From UBA9732 sp963609725 (lineage in GTDB: Bacteria; Spirochaetota; Spirochaetia; Sphaerochaetales; Sphaerochaetaceae), in assembly GCA_963609725.1 (NCBI GenBank), contig CAVDLI010000091.1, positions 1 through 5,734 of the forward strand: DNA of 5,734 nt. Reading direction: 5' to 3'. Under the pieces are notes generated by a model. It saw nothing but the letters and a program-made list of their open reading frames with translations. It did not search any database and was not told the DNA's origin. The stretch's first letter is position 1, and each line of letters begins with the position of its first letter. The position numbers were made by a program, and so were the translations under genes. Below, piece after piece: positions 5,644 through 5,734 of this stretch.

Positions 5644-5732
5644 TTTCGCTCTCTTTGAAAAGAATCTTACTCTTTTCGTTTTGTTCTATCAGTGGCGGCA
5701 ACATACTAGAGTTTCTAGAGTGCCGCTTTTTT
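5644..5732 (+). ncRNA. Candidate small RNA of about 90 nucleotides
   Basis: The segment lies between a promoter-like sequence and a rho-independent terminator and has no coding potential that I can see. It would hold a 7-bp hairpin GAAAAGA/TCTTTTC (5657-5663 with 5671-5677, seven-base loop), a short single-stranded linker and the terminator hairpin. It matches no RNA family I recognise. The alternative is that it is simply the 3' end of the lipoprotein transcript. The start is a prediction from promoter spacing only. Confidence 0.25.
5695..5732 (+). terminator. Rho-independent terminator
   Basis: GCGGCA (5695-5700) pairs with TGCCGC (5721-5726), followed directly by six T residues (5727-5732). 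The 20-base interior holds a second perfect stem CTAGA/TCTAG (5706-5710 with 5714-5718) with a three-base loop, making a compact stacked hairpin. It ends plus-strand transcription, either of the DUF4416-lipoprotein operon or of a short RNA started near 5644. In the leftward direction no T-run follows, so it is one-directional. Confidence 0.85.
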
Positions 5733-5734
5733 AT

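Larger units (their letters stand above)
5434..5734. other. Intergenic region without a convincing protein gene
   Basis: After the lipoprotein stop these 301 bases hold two TTTTGCAAAA palindromes, an AT-rich stretch with no recognisable content (about 5497-5605), a promoter-like sequence, two small hairpins and a terminator. A minus-strand reading frame starting from TTG at 5571 enters the lipoprotein gene and has no family resemblance. I see no tRNA cloverleaf and no sequence hallmark of SRP RNA, RNase P RNA or tmRNA. Confidence 0.6.

Noticed and set aside
5644..5734. SRP RNA, tRNA or other known structural RNA at the right edge
   Set aside because: No cloverleaf, no SRP tetraloop or helix-8 consensus, and no recognisable RNase P or tmRNA motif.

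Overview
The window looks like a chromosomal housekeeping segment from an AT-rich spirochaete, most likely a Treponema or close relative. This is inferred from three things: the DUF4416 protein, the very large cytoplasmic GH13 protein of the kind I associate with treponemes, and a lipoprotein with a relaxed, non-canonical lipobox. Base composition is clearly below 40% G+C by eye, and coding strands are rich in T and A. I see no insertion sequence, phage gene, CRISPR array, tRNA or rRNA.

Layout. Two divergent transcription units leave a roughly 157-base intergenic region (3815-3971). Leftward (minus strand): pth, peptidyl-tRNA hydrolase (3814-3275), then a 1086-residue GH13 alpha-amylase-family protein (3278-18). 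The two overlap by an ATGA stop/start junction, so they are probably translationally coupled. Rightward (plus strand): a DUF4416 protein (3972-4526), then a putative lipoprotein of unknown function (4594-5433). The last 301 bases (5434-5734) hold no convincing protein gene. They contain two palindromic TTTTGCAAAA motifs, a promoter-like sequence, and a good rho-independent terminator at the right edge.

How the parts work together. Pth recycles peptidyl-tRNA. The GH13 protein should act on an intracellular alpha-glucan. The two are joined by transcription and translation rather than by pathway. The intergenic region has a near-consensus sigma-70 promoter for the DUF4416 gene (TTGACA, 17 bp, AATAAT). 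A weaker leftward promoter (TTGCTT, 17 bp, TATATT) is placed so that pth mRNA may be leaderless. DUF4416 and the lipoprotein gene are 67 bp apart with no visible terminator between them and probably form one operon.

Most worth a second look: (1) a possible ~90-nt terminated small RNA at about 5644-5732, behind a promoter resembling that of pth; (2) three perfect TTTTGCAAAA palindromes that occur only around the lipoprotein gene; (3) an 11-codon hydrophobic mini-ORF whose stop overlaps the lipoprotein start (ATGA); (4) replacement of the usual GH13 region-IV NHD by NPDED. None of these proves a new system. They are candidates that need comparative or RNA data.
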